Positions 46,088-54,894 of a stretch of DNA of 64,000 bases are shown here, in pieces (within the stretch, counting starts at the first letter, position 1; every line of letters begins with the position of its first letter). The notes under the pieces are model-generated. The model ran no database searches. It was not told the origin of the DNA and saw only the letters and a program-made list of their open reading frames with translations. The position numbers were made by a program, and so were the translations under genes. The stretch is from NCBI RefSeq assembly GCF_011395035.1, contig NZ_CP024769.1:166869-230868 (forward strand), given 5' to 3'. This DNA is from Pantoea cypripedii. Lineage in GTDB: Bacteria > Pseudomonadota > Gammaproteobacteria > Enterobacterales > Enterobacteriaceae.

Positions 46088-47086
46088 TTACAACAACGAT
46101 GCCGGTACCACCGGCTGGCCGGTCTTCAGTGATTCCAGCGCCGCATCCGCCAGCAGCAGGGCCTGCAAACCATCATTCCCTCCCGGATACTGACCTTCTC
46201 CTTGCACCAACGCCTCAATAAAGGTTGCCAGCTCGTTGCGGTAGGCTTCGGCATAACGTTGCAGGAAGAAATGCTGTGGCTTTTGCGCCACCACGCCAGA
46301 CGCCACGGATTTTACCAGCTGGGTTTCCAGCTGATTGGTGACTGCCAGCATTCCTTCGCTGCCATGCACCTCAATCCGCTGGTCATAGCCGTAACTGGCA
46401 CGGCGACTGTTGGTGATCACCGCCATTTTGCCGCTGGCGCAGGTGAGGGTGACCACGGCGGTGTCCACATCGCCTAATGCTTTGATTTGCGGATCGACCA
46501 GCGCAGCGGCTGAGGCATACACCGATACTGGTTCCTCGTTCAGTAACCAGCGCGCCATATCGAAATCGTGAATGGTCATATCACGGAACAACCCGCCGGA
46601 GACTTTAACGTATTCCGCCGGGGGCGCGCCCGGATCGCGAGAGCTGATCGTGACCAGCTCGGTGCTACCGATTTCACCGGCACGCAGGCTGGCCTGTAAA
46701 TGCGCCATGCTGGGATCAAAGCGACGGTTAAAACCAATCATCAAAGGCACACCGGCGGCACGTACCGTGGCGAGGCAGCTTTGTACCCGCGCCAGGCTGA
46801 GATCGACCGGTTTCTCGCAAAATATCGCTTTGCCAGCTTTGGCTGCCGCTTCAATCAAATCAGCATGGGTGTTGGTGGCACTGCAAATGGCGACCAAATC
46901 GATGCGGCTATCCGCCAGAATGGTGTCGAGATCGGCGACGGTAGCTGCGTATTTTTCCGCCAGCGCATTGGCGGCAGGCGCGTAGACATCCATGACGTAA
47001 GCCAGTCGGCACTGTGGATGTGCAGCGATATTGCCTGCATGAATCTGTCCGATTCGGCCAGCACCTAATAAAGCGACATTCAGCAT
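46088..47086 (-). CDS. iolG: Inositol 2-dehydrogenase-like oxidoreductase IolG
   Basis: 332 residues. Rossmann motif VALLGAGRIGQIHAGNIAAHP, catalytic Lys in CEKPVDLSL, and the Asp/His pair in DMTIHDFDMARWLL. Length and sequence match IolG, which oxidises myo-inositol to scyllo-inosose with NAD. No other iol genes are adjacent, so the rest of the pathway would be elsewhere or the substrate may be a related polyol. Divergent from a LacI-family regulator. Confidence 0.88.
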   Translation of the reverse strand: MLNVALLGAGRIGQIHAGNIAAHPQCRLAYVMDVYAPAANALAEKYAATVADLDTILADSRIDLVAICSATNTHADLIEAAAKAGKAIFCEKPVDLSLARVQSCLATVRAAGVPLMIGFNRRFDPSMAHLQASLRAGEIGSTELVTISSRDPGAPPAEYVKVSGGLFRDMTIHDFDMARWLLNEEPVSVYASAAALVDPQIKALGDVDTAVVTLTCASGKMAVITNSRRASYGYDQRIEVHGSEGMLAVTNQLETQLVKSVASGVVAQKPQHFFLQRYAEAYRNELATFIEALVQGEGQYPGGNDGLQALLLADAALESLKTGQPVVPASLL

Positions 47087-47169
47087 TGGGTGATTCCTCT
47101 GAGGGTTACAAGGCAGTGGCGCTATTAATCGATTCTGATGCGGACTTAGTCAAAACAAAGACCGGATGA

Positions 47170-47223
47170 CATCACAAATTGATGAAGCTGATCACAGGTT
47201 TTTTTGATGGCAATCACATCAAA
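47170..47223. promoter_or_regulatory. Paired inverted repeats, candidate LacI-family operators
   Basis: CATCA-N5-TGATG at 47170-47184 and TTTGATG-N7-CATCAAA at 47203-47223, both between iolG and the divergent LacI-type gene. Shared half-sites in a divergent promoter suit a dimeric LacI-family repressor. The symmetry is seen; the binding is inferred. Confidence 0.5.
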
Positions 47224-47324
47224 TAATTATTATTTCTTTAAATTCATTATGTTATATCTATTTGATTTGTCATTTATTAAACGGTTACTGTTATCTGATG
47301 AGGTCAAAGACATCAGGAATTACG

Positions 47325-48350
47325 ATGAAGTCACATGTCTGGAAAACGCCGTCGATCAAACAAATTGCTCAGGAAGCGGGGGTCAGCCCGGCCACCGTTG
47401 ACCGGGTCGTTAATGGCCGTGATGGTGTGCGTGAAGTGACACGCAAAAAGGTTGCAAGCGCGATGGCGCGTCTGGGGTTGGGTTTAAATCCGGTGACGGA
47501 GAAGGTCAACAGACCACGTATTGCTGTTATTTGCGAGTCGGGTTCCAGTTTTTTGCACCAGGTCGAACAACAGGTCCGTGCCGCGATTGCGGTTTATCCG
47601 CAGCTGCATTTCACCCTGGATAGCGTGCCTAACGTGCAATTTAACGCCGAACGATTCAGCCAGTTGATCACCCGCCGTGCTGCTGAGTGTCAGGGCATCA
47701 TTCTGCTGTGCCGGGACGAAGTAAAAATCAATCGTGCGGTAAAAGCGGCGACAGATGACGGCATACCGGTGATCTGCCTGACCAGCGATCTGCCCAATTC
47801 GCGACGTACCGCCTATGTCGGGGTGGATCAGAGCGCGTCGGGTGCCACGGCCGGATGGTTTATGGGCCGTATGCTGCCCCACCAGCAAGCGGGCAATATC
47901 CTGCTGATTTGCAGCTCGACTTATCGGACGCAGGAAGAACGTGAAATTGGTTTTCGCCGCGTGCTACGCGAGGCGTTTCCCTGGCTGACCATCCGCGATC
48001 GCGTCAATATTAATGATGAGGCCGATACGGCGTATCGCTGCGTAAAAAAATGGCTGGAAGCGGGGAATCCGCTGGCTGGCATCTACAACACCGCAGGCGG
48101 CAACGAAGGGGTGGCAAGCGCACTCAGCGACTTTGGCGTAAAGGAGCAGGTGATATTTATCGGACATGAACTGAGTGAATCGAGTCGCCTGCTGCTGGAA
48201 AACGGGTCGATGGACTTAGTGCTGGGACACGATCTGCGCCGTGAAATCGAACTTTGTCTCGCGCTGATACAGCAACCCGGCAGCAGCCAGCCGATTAATG
48301 ACATCAAAACCCCCTTGCTGACCTGGCACCGTTTTTCATACTTCGCCTGA
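47325..48350 (+). CDS. LacI-family transcriptional regulator
   Basis: 341 residues from the ATG at 47325, with CAGGAATTACG upstream. HTH at the N-terminus: PSIKQIAQEAGVSPATVDRVVNGRDGVREVTRKKVASAMARLGL. The rest is a periplasmic-binding-protein-like effector domain (IAVICESGSSFLHQVEQQVRAAI; GVDQSASGATAGWFMGRML; GNILLICSSTYRTQEEREIGFRRVL). Divergent from iolG, which it probably represses in the absence of its polyol or sugar inducer. Confidence 0.9.
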   Translation: MKSHVWKTPSIKQIAQEAGVSPATVDRVVNGRDGVREVTRKKVASAMARLGLGLNPVTEKVNRPRIAVICESGSSFLHQVEQQVRAAIAVYPQLHFTLDSVPNVQFNAERFSQLITRRAAECQGIILLCRDEVKINRAVKAATDDGIPVICLTSDLPNSRRTAYVGVDQSASGATAGWFMGRMLPHQQAGNILLICSSTYRTQEEREIGFRRVLREAFPWLTIRDRVNINDEADTAYRCVKKWLEAGNPLAGIYNTAGGNEGVASALSDFGVKEQVIFIGHELSESSRLLLENGSMDLVLGHDLRREIELCLALIQQPGSSQPINDIKTPLLTWHRFSYFA

Positions 48351-48593
48351 AGCTGAAGGTTACGGGCAAAATACGCACCATAAAATGATGACGCCAAATA
48401 TACATATCAGAACGGCGGAAATCACTGAATCAACACACATAATTTGCCTGCCAGGCCAGAAGGATCGGAGACCTCAGCATACCCGGCAATCGTGGAGAAA
48501 AGTGCATGATCCTGAAACAGGAGATTTTGATCGGTTAGGCTTTGTTGCTGTGCTGATGCTTGACGAAGTCAGGCGACTACAATACAAATAGAC
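48351..48593. other. Intergenic stretch without a convincing gene
   Basis: Between the LacI-type gene and the TPP riboswitch. It contains an open frame of 67-68 codons (48385/48388-48591) without a recognisable ribosome site or family match; the opening IRTAEITES is vaguely GNAT-like, so a decayed fragment is possible. Otherwise it should contain the promoter of the thi operon. Confidence 0.4.
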
Positions 48594-48699
48594 GCGTCGG
48601 GGGAGTCTCGCCAGAGAGACTGAGAGGCTAAAAGCGCATTGCGCGGCTTAGCGACCCTTTGAACCTGACCCAGTTGATACTGGCGTAGGAAGACTGACA
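48594..48699 (+). promoter_or_regulatory. TPP riboswitch (THI element) of the thi operon
   Basis: The conserved parts of the THI box appear in order: GTCGGGGG, GACTGAGAGG, an extended variable P3 arm (GGCTAAAAGCGC...GCGGCTTAGC), ACCCTTTGAACCTGA, and the P4/P5 region CCAGTTGATACTGGCGTAGG. It is about 140 bases before thiO. It binds thiamine diphosphate and lowers expression of the biosynthesis/transport operon when TPP is plentiful. Confidence 0.92.
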
Positions 48700-48835
48700 A
48701 CCTGCAACGCAGGCTGTCTGGCAGCGGGGCGTTTCCGTGCTACGTATGCTATTTCCCTTCCCCTGTATCCGGGTCTCAGTACAACGACTGAGAGGCCGAT
48801 ATGCAATCTCCTGTTTCTTTTCCGGAATGTCCGTT

Positions 48836-49780
48836 ATGAGTCGCTGGTCGGTTATTGGCGGCGGTGTGACGGGCCTGTGCGTGGCGACCCTGTTAGCGGA
48901 ACGCGGTGAGCAGATCGAAGTGATAGTCGATGCCAGCCGCACTCCGGCATCCTGGTTTGCGGGCGGTATGCTCGCGCCCTGGTGTGAAGCCGAAAGCGCA
49001 CCGCGTGCGGTAATTGACCTTGGTCAGCACGCCGCCGCGTGGTGGCAGCAACGGGTCAGCAGCGTCGAACATCAGGGTACGCTGGTGGTGGCACCCTCGC
49101 GTGATAGCCAGGAGCTGAACCGGTTTGCCCGCATGACAGAACAGCATCAATGGGTGGATCCTGCCGCAGTGGAACCGGCACTGGCTGGCCGTTTTGCCCG
49201 TGGTTTATTTTTCGCCCAGGAAGCTCACCTTGATCCGCGTCTGGCGTTGCTGGAGATGCGAGAAAAATTACAGCAACGTGGCGTGCCGTTTCACAGTGGC
49301 AAAGCCACTGGTCGGGTGATTGATTGCCGTGGCATTCATGCTGCCCCTGAGCTGCCGCGACTGCGCGCGGTGCGCGGCGAAATGCTGATTTTGCACAGCG
49401 ATGAGGTGCAATTCTCACGCCCGATTCGTCTGCTGCATCCCCGTTTTCCCTGCTATCTGGTGCCACGTCGTGGCGGTCATTTTATGCTCGGTGCCACTAT
49501 GGTGGAAAGCCATGATGCCAGCGCCATCAGTGCGCGCGCCATGATGGAGCTACTCAGCGCGGCTTATACCCTGCATCCGGCACTGGCCGAAGCCCGCATC
49601 ATTGAAAACGCCAGCGGCCTGCGCCCGGCGTATCCGGCCAATCTGCCGGAAATCCACTATCAAAATGACACCTTTTATCTGAACGGCATGTATCGCCATG
49701 GCTTCCTGCTGGCACCGCTGATGGCGGAACAGCTGATGCAGCGCCTGTCTGAGGAACACTTTTATGAACATTCAGCTTAA
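48836..49780 (+). CDS. thiO: Glycine oxidase ThiO
   Basis: 314 residues from the ATG at 48836 (MSRWSVIGGGVTGLCVATLLAERG). FAD enzyme that oxidises glycine to iminoglycine for the thiazole ring, replacing the anaerobic tyrosine lyase ThiH. Motifs: GxGxxG FAD site, SWFAGGMLAPWCEAES (ThiO/DAO family), and C-terminal YPANLPEIHYQNDTFYLNGMYRHGFLLAPLMAE. An upstream ATG (48827) is possible. The longer frame from 48737 covers the region between riboswitch and gene and is unlikely. Its 3' end overlaps thiS by 17 bases. Confidence 0.92.
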   Translation: MSRWSVIGGGVTGLCVATLLAERGEQIEVIVDASRTPASWFAGGMLAPWCEAESAPRAVIDLGQHAAAWWQQRVSSVEHQGTLVVAPSRDSQELNRFARMTEQHQWVDPAAVEPALAGRFARGLFFAQEAHLDPRLALLEMREKLQQRGVPFHSGKATGRVIDCRGIHAAPELPRLRAVRGEMLILHSDEVQFSRPIRLLHPRFPCYLVPRRGGHFMLGATMVESHDASAISARAMMELLSAAYTLHPALAEARIIENASGLRPAYPANLPEIHYQNDTFYLNGMYRHGFLLAPLMAEQLMQRLSEEHFYEHSA

Positions 49781-49961
49781 CGGTCACCCGGTGCTGACTG
49801 CCGCCAGCACCCTGAGCGAGTTGCTACGCGAGCAGCAAATTGATGCCGCCTGTGTCGCCACCGCGTTTAACGGCATGTTTGTGCCCAGAACACAGTACGA
49901 CAACCAGCTGCTGGAAGAAGGCTGTCAGCTGGAAGTGTTATCACCGATGCAGGGAGGCTAA
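49764..49961 (+). CDS. thiS: Sulfur carrier protein ThiS
   Basis: 65 residues with the diagnostic C-terminal Gly-Gly (SPMQGG) that is adenylated by ThiF and thiocarboxylated to deliver sulfur for thiazole. The N-terminus MNIQLNGHPVLTAASTLSELL is a beta-grasp fold. The start lies inside the thiO 3' end. Confidence 0.95.
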   Translation: MNIQLNGHPVLTAASTLSELLREQQIDAACVATAFNGMFVPRTQYDNQLLEEGCQLEVLSPMQGG

Positions 49962-49964
49962 ATC

Positions 49965-50723
49965 ATGTTTTATGGCTTTGAACCACAATCACGTTTTTTA
50001 CTGGGCACGGCAGGTTATCCCTCCCCGGCGATTCTGCAACAGGCGATCGCCGCCTCGGGCAGTGAAATCATCACCGTCAGCCTGCGACGCGAAGGCATCG
50101 CCGGTGCCGCGTTTCGTGAACTGCTGACGCAGCTGGATATGCGCGTACTGCCGAACACCGCCGGTTGTCACACGGTGCAGGAAGCGGTGACCACTGCGCA
50201 GATGGCGCGCGAATTATTTAACACCCCGTGGATCAAGCTGGAGGTCATCGGCCATGCCGATACGCTGCAACCTGATCCCTTCGCACTGGTGGAAGCAGCA
50301 CGCATTCTGTGCGCCGAGGGCTTCCAGGTTTTCCCTTACACCACGGAAGACCTGATTGTCGGTGAAAAATTGCTGGAGGCCGGTTGCGAAGTGTTGATGC
50401 CGTGGGGCGCGCCCATCGGTTCTGGTCAGGGACTGCGCAATATTGAGGGTTTGCGGGCGATGCGTGCCTGGTTTAACGATATCCCACTGATCATTGATGC
50501 GGGCATTGGTGCGCCATCGCAGGCAGCACAGGCAATGGAGCTGGGCTTTGATGCTGTTTTGTTGAATACGGCGGTGGCGAAAGCGGGCGATCCGGTGCGG
50601 ATGGCAGCGGCGTTCCGTCAGGCGATTGAGGCCGGGAAAGCGGCACGCGATGGCGGATTGATGGAGAAACGCGATATGGCGGTTCCCTCGACCCCGGTTT
50701 TTGGTCTGGCAAATCTTTGCTGA
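49965..50723 (+). CDS. thiG: Thiazole synthase ThiG
   Basis: 252 residues, TIM barrel. Combines deoxyxylulose 5-phosphate, iminoglycine and ThiS thiocarboxylate into the thiazole phosphate. Motifs: WIKLEVIGH with the Schiff-base Lys, EVLMPWGAPIGSGQGLRN, and IDAGIGAPSQAAQAMELGFDAVLLNTAVAKAGDPVRMA. It follows thiS by 3 bases. Confidence 0.96.
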   Translation: MFYGFEPQSRFLLGTAGYPSPAILQQAIAASGSEIITVSLRREGIAGAAFRELLTQLDMRVLPNTAGCHTVQEAVTTAQMARELFNTPWIKLEVIGHADTLQPDPFALVEAARILCAEGFQVFPYTTEDLIVGEKLLEAGCEVLMPWGAPIGSGQGLRNIEGLRAMRAWFNDIPLIIDAGIGAPSQAAQAMELGFDAVLLNTAVAKAGDPVRMAAAFRQAIEAGKAARDGGLMEKRDMAVPSTPVFGLANLC

Positions 50724-50734
50724 GGAGAACCTGT

Positions 50735-51703
50735 ATGGATCGCTATCAACGTCAGACGATGTTGCCGGAAATGGGTGAGCAGGGTCAGCAGCGGCTGGAG
50801 AAGGCCAGGGTGCTGGTGGTGGGGGCAGGTGGACTGGGGTCGACGCTGCTACCGCTGCTGGTGGGAGCGGGTGTGGGTTTTATCCGCCTCTACGATGACG
50901 ATACGGTGGCGCTGCATAATCTGCATCGCCAGACGTTGTTTGATATGGAGGATGTGCAGCAATCAAAAGTCGCCAGTGCCCAGCGTGCGTTGCTGCGACG
51001 TAATCCACAAGTGCAGGTGGATGCGGTGTCACAGCCGCTGACGGCCAGCAATGTGCAGCAGGCAATGCGTGACATCGATCTGGTCATTGATGCGGCAGAT
51101 AACTTTGCGGTCACTTATCAGCTATCGGATGCCTGCCATCCCGCAGGGATACCGTTGATCAGTGCCTCGGTGTTAGGGCGTCAGGGCTACGTGGGCGGAT
51201 TTTGTGGCGCGGCCCCCAGCTATCGCGCGGTCTTCCCGCAGTTACCCACCAGCGCCGCGAACTGCAATACCGCTGGGGTGATGGGACCTGCGGTGGCGAC
51301 ACTTGGCGCGATGCAGGCGCAAATGGCGCTGAGCGTCTTGATTGGCCTGGAGCCTTCGCCGCTTGGTTGCCTGGTGAATTGTGACTTTGTGCACTGGCAC
51401 TTTCGCCAGTTTCGCTTCGATCGGGCGGCGGAGCCGGATCAGCCCTGGGTGCCTTTTATTGATACCCAGTTACTCACCGCGCAGGACTGCATTGTGGAAC
51501 TGCGCAGCCGTGAAGAAGCACCGGTCAGTGTGGCAGCCTCGGCGCAGCGTATCCTGCCGCACCAGCTTGACACCTGGCAGCCTCCACAGGATCGACGCAT
51601 TGTGCTGGTCTGCGCCAGCGGTATTCGCGCGGCCCAGGCTGCGACGACGCTGGCGCAGCGCGGTTATGCGCAGCTGGCCATTCTGGCAGCGAATCGATCA
51701 TGA
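50735..51703 (+). CDS. thiF: ThiS adenylyltransferase ThiF with C-terminal rhodanese-like domain
   Basis: 322 residues from the ATG at 50735 (GAGGAGAACCTGT upstream); longer than E. coli ThiF (251). The N-terminal E1-like domain has RYQRQTMLPEMGEQGQQRL, VLVVGAGGLGST, the Asp/Arg NLHRQTLFD segment and ANCNTAGVMGP with the conserved Cys. The C-terminal zinc CxxC of E. coli ThiF is absent; instead about 80 residues end in a rhodanese-like loop VLVCASGIRA. This arrangement could couple ThiS activation to persulfide sulfur, as in MoeBR/MOCS3-type proteins. Its TGA overlaps the thiZ ATG. Confidence 0.92.
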   Translation: MDRYQRQTMLPEMGEQGQQRLEKARVLVVGAGGLGSTLLPLLVGAGVGFIRLYDDDTVALHNLHRQTLFDMEDVQQSKVASAQRALLRRNPQVQVDAVSQPLTASNVQQAMRDIDLVIDAADNFAVTYQLSDACHPAGIPLISASVLGRQGYVGGFCGAAPSYRAVFPQLPTSAANCNTAGVMGPAVATLGAMQAQMALSVLIGLEPSPLGCLVNCDFVHWHFRQFRFDRAAEPDQPWVPFIDTQLLTAQDCIVELRSREEAPVSVAASAQRILPHQLDTWQPPQDRRIVLVCASGIRAAQAATTLAQRGYAQLAILAANRS

Positions 51704-52419
51704 GCCAGGATATTACGCTGCATGACCTTGGCTTTGGCTGGGGGGAGCAACCTTTATGCCAGCACCTGAATCTGCACCTGCGTGGCGGCAAAACCACGGT
51801 GATGCTGGGCCGCAGTGGTATCGGTAAAAGCACGCTGCTGCGGCTGGTGGCGGGTTTGCTCCAGCCACAGCAGGGCAGCATCAGTGGTGTTGCGGCGAGT
51901 GTGGCCTGGATGGGACAACAGGATTTGCTTTATCCGTGGTTATCGGTGCTGGATAACGTGATGCTGGCGGCGCGTTTGCAGCGTGACAAACCCGATCCTG
52001 AACGCGCACGGCACCTGCTGGAGCAAGTTAAACTGGCTCATGTCGCCGATGCACGACCTGATACCCTGTCGGGTGGTATGCGTCAGCGCGTGGCGCTGGC
52101 TCGTACCCTCTACGCACAACGGGAAGTGGTGCTGATGGATGAACCTTTTGCCACCCTTGATGTAATGACCAAACTCAGCCTGCAAACGCTGACGGCAACC
52201 CTGTTACACGGCAAAACCGTGCTGCTGGTGACGCACGATCCGCTGGAAGCCTGCCGCATGGCCGATGACATTTTGCTACTCAGTGGACAGCCGTTGTGTA
52301 TTGAACACTGGCCGGTACCCGACGGGGTGGCACCTCGCTCGATTGACGACGCAGGCCTGTTGCTGGCGCAGGGCCATCTCTTTACCCGATTGAATCAAGA
52401 TGAAAAAGAATCTGTTTAG
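51700..52419 (+). CDS. thiZ: Pyrimidine-precursor ABC transporter ATPase ThiZ
   Basis: 239 residues. Walker A LGRSGIGKSTLLRL, signature LSGGMRQRVALARTL, Walker B VVLMDEPFATLD; similar to TauB/SsuB/ThiZ ATPases. Part of the ThiXYZ importer for formylaminopyrimidine, a thiamine precursor. Coupled to thiF (ATGA) and overlaps thiX by 20 bases. Confidence 0.88.
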   Translation: MSQDITLHDLGFGWGEQPLCQHLNLHLRGGKTTVMLGRSGIGKSTLLRLVAGLLQPQQGSISGVAASVAWMGQQDLLYPWLSVLDNVMLAARLQRDKPDPERARHLLEQVKLAHVADARPDTLSGGMRQRVALARTLYAQREVVLMDEPFATLDVMTKLSLQTLTATLLHGKTVLLVTHDPLEACRMADDILLLSGQPLCIEHWPVPDGVAPRSIDDAGLLLAQGHLFTRLNQDEKESV

Positions 52420-53137
52420 CGCCGTCTATCTGCTGGTGGTGTTGCTGTGCGGCTGGCTGCTGGTGCGGCGCAGCGGTGTGCCCAACTTTTTGCTGCCGGC
52501 CCCCGAGGCGGTGCTGGAAGCCTTGTGGAGATATCGCCAGTTGTTATGGCATCACATGCTGTACACGCTGGCGGAAATTGCGCTGGCGTTGCTGCTGGGG
52601 GTGGGGGCGGGCGTCCTGCTGGCGGTGCTAATGGCTGCCAGTCCGATGCTGCGACGCGCATTGTTTCCGCTGGTGACAGCCAGCCAGGCAATACCGGTCT
52701 TCGCGCTGGCTCCGCTGCTGGTGCTGTGGCTGGGTTTTGGCATGGCTTCCAAAGTGGTTGTTGCGGCGTTGATCCTGTTTTTCCCGCTGTGTTTGTCGTT
52801 GTTTGACGGCCTGTGCCGCACTCCGCCAGGTTGGCTGGAACTGGCACAAACCCTGAATGCCTCGCGTTTTCATATTTTCTGGCAGGTACGCTGGCCAGCC
52901 GCTTTGCCGCAGTTCTTCTCCGGGTTGCAGATGGCAGTGGTGCTGGCTCCGATTGGCGTGGTGATTGGCGAATGGGTTGGCGCAAGCGAAGGGCTGGGCT
53001 ACCTGATGATGCAGTCTAATGCCCGGCTGGACACCGCCACCAGCTTTGCCGCGTTGTTGTTGTTACTGATTCTGGCGTTGTTGCTGTCCGGTAGCGTCGC
53101 CCTGATCCGCAAGAAAACTCTCTGGCACTTAACCTAA
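52400..53137 (+). CDS. thiX: Pyrimidine-precursor ABC transporter permease ThiX
   Basis: 245 residues with six membrane segments. Begins MKKNLFSAVYLLVVLLCGWLL and has the EAA-type loop ELAQTLNASRFHIFWQVRWPAALPQFFSGL characteristic of the TauC/SsuC/ThiX group. Partner of the adjacent ThiZ-type ATPase and ThiY-type binding protein. Confidence 0.88.
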   Translation: MKKNLFSAVYLLVVLLCGWLLVRRSGVPNFLLPAPEAVLEALWRYRQLLWHHMLYTLAEIALALLLGVGAGVLLAVLMAASPMLRRALFPLVTASQAIPVFALAPLLVLWLGFGMASKVVVAALILFFPLCLSLFDGLCRTPPGWLELAQTLNASRFHIFWQVRWPAALPQFFSGLQMAVVLAPIGVVIGEWVGASEGLGYLMMQSNARLDTATSFAALLLLLILALLLSGSVALIRKKTLWHLT

Positions 53138-53146
53138 GGATGCACT

Positions 53147-54082
53147 TTGAACACCCTACGTACTGCGATCACCGCCTTGCTGCTGCTGGCAACCACCAGC
53201 GTCGCCCACGCCAATGAAAAGGTTCGTCTGCTGCTCGATTGGTTTGTGAACCCTAATCATGCGGCCATTTTTGCTGCGCAATACAGCGGCGCGTTTAAAA
53301 AAGAAGGGCTGGATGTTGAGATGATCGCGCCTGCGGATTCTGCCTCCGTTCCTTTGCTGCTGGCGGCGGGCAAGGCCGATCTTGCTATCAGCTATCAACC
53401 ACAGCTTTACACGCTGGTGGATAAAGATGTGCCGGTGATCCGTGTGGGCACGCTGATCAATCAGCCGCTGAATACCCTGACCACGGTGTCCCCTGATATC
53501 CATTCGCTGAAGGATTTTGCCGGAAAATCGCTCGGTTATGCCATTCCAGGTTTTGAGGATGTGGCGATTCGCAACATGCTGAAATCACAGGGCGTAGATG
53601 CGGACTCGGTCAAACTGATCAACCTGAATATGGATGCGGAATCTGCGTTGCTGACGCACAAAATTGATGGAGCCATGACGGTATATCGCAACTATGAGTT
53701 GATCGACCTGAAAAATAAGGGCGCGAACCCGGTGGTATTTAAGCCAGAAGATTTCGGTGTACCGGCTTACGATGAATTGATCATTCTGGCAAACCAGAAA
53801 ACTGCGGCACAGGACCCGCGTATCCCGGCCTTTCTGCGCGGGCTGGATGCGGGCGTAGCCTGGTTGCGTGCGCATCCGCAACAAGCCTGGCAGGCCTTTA
53901 TTAAGCAATATCCTGAGCTGAACACCCCGCTGAATCATCAGGCATGGCAGGCAACGTTGCCTTATTTCGCCAGCCATAGCGCCACACTGGATACGCAACG
54001 CTATCAGGCCTTTGCTGAATACATGAAAGCCAATGGATTAATCCAGCAGGTGGCACCGATGGCAAGGTATTCGTTGCAATAA
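53147..54082 (+). CDS. thiY: Pyrimidine-precursor binding protein ThiY (NMT1 family)
   Basis: 311 residues starting at a TTG (53147) with AAGGA 6 bases upstream; the nearby ATG at 53140 is in another frame. Signal peptide ends SVAHA-NEKVRLLLDWFVNPNHAAIFAAQYSGAF, where DWFVNPNHA is the diagnostic motif of ThiY/Thi5-NMT1 proteins. The periplasmic protein delivers the pyrimidine to ThiX. Last gene of the thi operon. Confidence 0.9.
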   Translation: MNTLRTAITALLLLATTSVAHANEKVRLLLDWFVNPNHAAIFAAQYSGAFKKEGLDVEMIAPADSASVPLLLAAGKADLAISYQPQLYTLVDKDVPVIRVGTLINQPLNTLTTVSPDIHSLKDFAGKSLGYAIPGFEDVAIRNMLKSQGVDADSVKLINLNMDAESALLTHKIDGAMTVYRNYELIDLKNKGANPVVFKPEDFGVPAYDELIILANQKTAAQDPRIPAFLRGLDAGVAWLRAHPQQAWQAFIKQYPELNTPLNHQAWQATLPYFASHSATLDTQRYQAFAEYMKANGLIQQVAPMARYSLQ

Positions 54083-54100
54083 CCTGTTGCTGACTTCCCT

Positions 54101-54127
54101 GGCGGCGCTAATATCGCCGCCTTTTTT
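54101..54127 (+). terminator. Rho-independent terminator of the thi operon
   Basis: GGCGGCG-CTAATAT-CGCCGCC followed by T6, 18 bases after thiY. Confidence 0.9.
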
Positions 54128-54255
54128 GCATTGCGTGCGGCGCAGGGGCTGAACAGGGGCTGATTTCGGAAAATACTGGAATTGTGTGACTGTCATCACT
54201 GATGGTCGCGCGCTAAAATACGCCTTTATCTTTCAGAAAAAGGTTTTTCGTCACG

Positions 54256-54708
54256 ATGCTTTTACGTTACTCGCTGGCTGGCCTGATGGCCGCAACATTG
54301 CTTACCGGTTGTGCTCATCATGCTGCTGATACTACAGCTGCTGTCACCGCTGCCACTCCGGCTCCGATTGAGAATGACAACATGGCATCGCCGTTTGATC
54401 AGGGCCCGACAGTGATCAATATCACTCATGAAGTGACGCGTACCGATGACGGCTCTGCCATCTATGTGACGGTTGATGGTCAGGATGCAGGTCTGCTGAC
54501 GAAAGGTGAAGAGAAGCAGGTTCATGTTGCGGCGGGTAAACATAAGGTGGGTGGTTACGTCCAGACACTGTTTGGCTTTGGTCGTGTGACCATTCAATCA
54601 GTTGACGTGACGACAGACCCGAACAGCGCGAAAAACGTGGTTTATTCTGTCAGCAAACAGAAACCGTCGTTTAGCGAAACAGCAGCGAGCAAACCTGATA
54701 ATTCCTGA
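54256..54708 (+). CDS. Predicted lipoprotein of unknown function
   Basis: 150 residues. N-terminus MLLRYSLAGLMAATLLTGCAHH has a clear lipobox (LLTGC). The mature part has a Thr/Ala-rich linker and one small domain (VINITHEVTRTDDGSAIYVTVDGQDAGLLTKGEEKQVHVAAGKHKVGGYVQTLFGFGRVTIQS) that looks like a PEGA-type or similar beta-sandwich. It stands alone between the thi terminator and a REP element. Confidence 0.8.
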   Translation: MLLRYSLAGLMAATLLTGCAHHAADTTAAVTAATPAPIENDNMASPFDQGPTVINITHEVTRTDDGSAIYVTVDGQDAGLLTKGEEKQVHVAAGKHKVGGYVQTLFGFGRVTIQSVDVTTDPNSAKNVVYSVSKQKPSFSETAASKPDNS

Positions 54709-54720
54709 TAGCAGGACGTT

Positions 54721-54760
54721 GTAGCGGCGCGATTTATCGCGCAATAATTGCGCTGCTACA
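54721..54760. repeat. REP-like palindrome with a degenerate inverted partner
   Basis: A forward copy at 54721-54742 (GTAG head, GCGCGA-TTTA-TCGCGC) is followed by TTGCGCTGCTAC, a partial inverted copy. Confidence 0.75.
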
Positions 54761-54894
54761 AAAGCCTTCGGCTAAGCCCCCATTTCACGCCCGTGGCGAC
54801 AACGCGACATTTTTCCATGCCAGATCTGTTAATTAGGTGTTAATTCGCTATGCTGTGATTCCACTTAACCAGGGTGCCAGGAAGGAGAGGGATT

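Noticed and set aside
48388..48591. 67-codon open frame before the TPP riboswitch
   Set aside because: No ribosome site and no clear family; the vague GNAT-like opening is too weak to call a gene or pseudogene.
52416..52985. 189-codon open frame antisense to thiX
   Set aside because: High-GC shadow of a strongly supported permease gene; low-complexity Pro/Ala/Arg composition, no ribosome site.
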